A DNA stretch of 54,366 nt from Pseudomonadota bacterium (GTDB taxonomy: Bacteria > Pseudomonadota > Gammaproteobacteria > Xanthomonadales > Xanthomonadaceae), in assembly GCA_023390905.1 (NCBI GenBank), contig JAEWBY010000078.1:1-54366 (forward strand), given 5' to 3'. This document shows, piece by piece, positions 52,649-54,366 of this stretch. Below the pieces are notes generated by a model that saw nothing but the letters and a program-made list of their open reading frames with translations, was not told the DNA's origin and made no database searches. Within the stretch, counting starts at the first letter, position 1; every line of letters begins with the position of its first letter. The position numbers and the translations under genes were made by a program.

Positions 52649-53395
52649 TCAGTGCACGTCCTTCCAGTACTCCTGCTTGAGCAGGTAGGCCAGGAACGAA
52701 AGGACCACGAGGAACAGGATGACCCACACGCCGAACTGGTTGCGCTTGAGGGCCGCCGGTTCGCCGGCATACTCGAGGAAGTTGGTCACGTCGCGGACGA
52801 CCTGATCGAACTCCGCCTGGGTCAGGCGGCCCGGCTGGGCGAGCTTCAGTCCTTCGACCGGCCGCTCGCCCGTCGCGGGATCGAGCACGCCGAATTCGGC
52901 GTGCTGCAGGCCCTGCAGTTCCCAGAACGGATTGGGCATCGAGGCATTCGGGAACAGCTTGTTGTTCCAGCCCAGCGGGCGAGATTCGTCCAGGTAGAAC
53001 GACTTGAGATAGGTGTAGATCCAGTCGCTGCCGCGCACGCGCGCGATGGTGCTCAGATCCGGCGGCATCTTGCCGAACCACTTGGACGCCGGGTCATGCG
53101 GCATCGACACCTGGATCTGCTCGCCGAACTTGGCGCCGGTGAAATTGAGGTTGGTCATCACCTCTTGTTCGGTCAGGCCCAGGTCCTCGGCCATGCGCGA
53201 ATAACGCAGGAACTTCAGCGAATGGCAGCCGGAGCAGTAGTTCATGTACAGCTGCGCGCCACGCTGCAGCGACGCGCGATCGCCCAGGTCGTTGCCGGCC
53301 TGCAGCGTCTCGCCACCTTCGGCGGCCAGCGCGGAAATCGAAATCAGCAACCCGCTGGCGAACACGGCTAGCCGGGTGATCAAAGTCTTAGTCAT
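52649..53395 (-). CDS. petC: Ubiquinol-cytochrome c reductase cytochrome c1
   Basis: Haem-c subunit of the bc1 complex. The 248 aa product starts with a signal peptide (LAVFASGLLISISALAAEG). The haem motif CSGCH is at about residues 54-58 (MNYCSGCHSLKF), and the axial Met is probably in the NASMPNPFW region. A C-terminal anchor helix follows (VWVILFLVVLSFLAYLL). The start overlaps the petB stop by eight nt. It takes electrons from the Rieske protein and passes them to soluble cytochrome c. Confidence 0.96.
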   Translation of the reverse strand: MTKTLITRLAVFASGLLISISALAAEGGETLQAGNDLGDRASLQRGAQLYMNYCSGCHSLKFLRYSRMAEDLGLTEQEVMTNLNFTGAKFGEQIQVSMPHDPASKWFGKMPPDLSTIARVRGSDWIYTYLKSFYLDESRPLGWNNKLFPNASMPNPFWELQGLQHAEFGVLDPATGERPVEGLKLAQPGRLTQAEFDQVVRDVTNFLEYAGEPAALKRNQFGVWVILFLVVLSFLAYLLKQEYWKDVH

Positions 53396-54366
53396 GCGTC
53401 GTCACCCGTTCCGGCACCGTCTTGGTCTTTTCCAGACCGAAGAACGTGTAGATCCACAGGAAGATGAAGAAACCGAAATACAGCACGGTCAGGCCGCGGC
53501 CGATGTACGTTTCGATGATGTCGGTGCCCGGACCGGCGCCGATCTTGCCCAGCCAGACGAAGCTGATGGCGAAGATGCCGAGCGCGATCTTGAAGCCCAG
53601 GCCGCGGTAGCGGATCGACTTCACCTTGCCGCGATCCAGCCACGGCACCAGGAACAGGATGGCAATCGCGGCGAACATCACGATGACGCCGCTGAGCTTG
53701 TGCGGCACCACGCGCAACATCGCGTAGTACGGGGTGTAGTACCACACCGGCTTGATGTGCGCCGGGGTCACCAGGCGGTTGGCCTCGGTGAAGTTGTCAT
53801 GTTCCAGGAACCAGCCGCCGAAGGCCGGCGCGAAGAAGATGATGAAGGCGCCGATCAACGCCAGCATGCAGACGTAGAACAGGTCCTTGCCCACCGTGTA
53901 GTACGGGTGGAACGGCACGCCGTCGGCCGGTGCGGTCGGCGACCAGCGGTTGCCCTTCGGGCCCTTCTTGATCTCCACGCCATCGGGATTGCTGGAGCCG
54001 ACTTCATGCAGCGCGCCGATGTGCAGCACCACCAGCAGCAGCAGCACCAGCGGCAGCGCGATCACGTGCAGCGCGAAGAAGCGGTTCAGCGTGGCGTCGC
54101 CCGGCAGGTAGTCGCCCATGATCCACTCGGTCAGGCCGTTGCCGATGACCGGAATCGCGCCGAACAGCGAGATGATGACCTTCGCGCCCCAGAACGACAT
54201 CTGGCCCCACGGCAGCACGTAGCCCATGAAGGCTTCGGCCATCAGCACCAGGTAGATCAGCATGCCGAGGATCCACACCAGTTCGCGCGGCTTCTGGTAC
54301 GAGCCGTACATCAGGCCGCGGAACATGTGCAGGTAGACGACGATGAAGAACAGCGAGGCGCCGGTG
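53388..54366 (-). CDS. petB: Cytochrome b of the bc1 complex, 5' end outside the window
   Basis: Multi-helix quinol-oxidising subunit. The window shows the C-terminal portion (about 325 residues). Features are VVYLHMFRGL with one haem-ligand His, GYVLPWGQMSFWGAKVI and FFALHVIALPLVLLLLVVLH with the second His pair. The Qo-site motif is present in varied form near YYTPYYAMLRVVPHKL. Reading continues in frame to the edge, so the apparent Met at 54326 is internal. The Rieske gene petA should lie beyond the edge. Confidence 0.96.
   Translation of the reverse strand, partial: TGASLFFIVVYLHMFRGLMYGSYQKPRELVWILGMLIYLVLMAEAFMGYVLPWGQMSFWGAKVIISLFGAIPVIGNGLTEWIMGDYLPGDATLNRFFALHVIALPLVLLLLVVLHIGALHEVGSSNPDGVEIKKGPKGNRWSPTAPADGVPFHPYYTVGKDLFYVCMLALIGAFIIFFAPAFGGWFLEHDNFTEANRLVTPAHIKPVWYYTPYYAMLRVVPHKLSGVIVMFAAIAILFLVPWLDRGKVKSIRYRGLGFKIALGIFAISFVWLGKIGAGPGTDIIETYIGRGLTVLYFGFFIFLWIYTFFGLEKTKTVPERVTTHD

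Overview
The window is a high-GC chromosomal segment from a gammaproteobacterium. Gene content and order point to the Xanthomonadales (Lysobacteraceae/Xanthomonadaceae). Diagnostic blocks are thrS-infC-rpmI-rplT-pheS-pheT-ihfA-merR-tRNA-Pro, uvrB-fimT-tRNA-Asn-pilin operon, the sspB-sspA-petC-petB block, and an Oar-like TonB-dependent receptor. Genus cannot be fixed by reading alone.

Layout. 1-4.9 kb: a lipoprotein, coaD and rsmD (minus), then ftsY, mutY and yggX (plus). 5-9.8 kb: tRNA-Phe and a loosely packed stretch of hypothetical and secreted proteins, an orphan receiver, mpg with a coupled partner, and a LEA14-like lipoprotein. Two genes here carry probable single-base frameshifts exactly at the signal-peptide/mature-protein boundary. 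9.9-16.3 kb: acyl-CoA dehydrogenase, HNH protein, dxs, a TraB/GumN protein, a DUF985 cupin, tRNA-Pro. 16.3-24.1 kb: the translation operon on the minus strand, with an AUC-started infC and a separate promoter and leader before rpmI. 24.3-27.4 kb: tRNA-Val, uvrB, a FimT pseudopilin, tRNA-Asn.

27.4-32.0 kb: a 4.6-kb island inserted in the 3' end of tRNA-Asn. A 16-bp copy of the tRNA end recurs at 31987-32002, followed at once by what looks like the tRNA's displaced terminator. The island carries decayed phage-tail genes and an intact two-gene operon. The first gene encodes an AbiEi-like winged-helix protein with an N-terminal PD-(D/E)XK nuclease-like domain. The second encodes a nucleotidyltransferase. 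Three 18-bp direct repeats lie over the candidate promoter. This is the best candidate for an undescribed defence or toxin-antitoxin system. No integrase was recognised.

32.3-40.3 kb: the minor-pilin operon fimT-pilV-pilW-pilX-pilY1-pilE (minus), with an AlgZ/FimS-like histidine kinase directly upstream and no adjacent response regulator. 40.3-54.4 kb: ppnN, the Oar-like receptor, a marC-SDR-grxD cluster, sodB, purE-purK, trm112-nadC-DUF3301, sspB/sspA, and petC-petB (petB is cut by the window end).

Most clusters are tightly packed, with 4-8 nt stop/start overlaps (mpg-8262 gene, the two island genes, fimT-pilV, pilY1-pilE, marC-SDR-grxD, purE-purK, trm112-nadC, petB-petC). No CRISPR array, rRNA operon or intact insertion sequence was seen.
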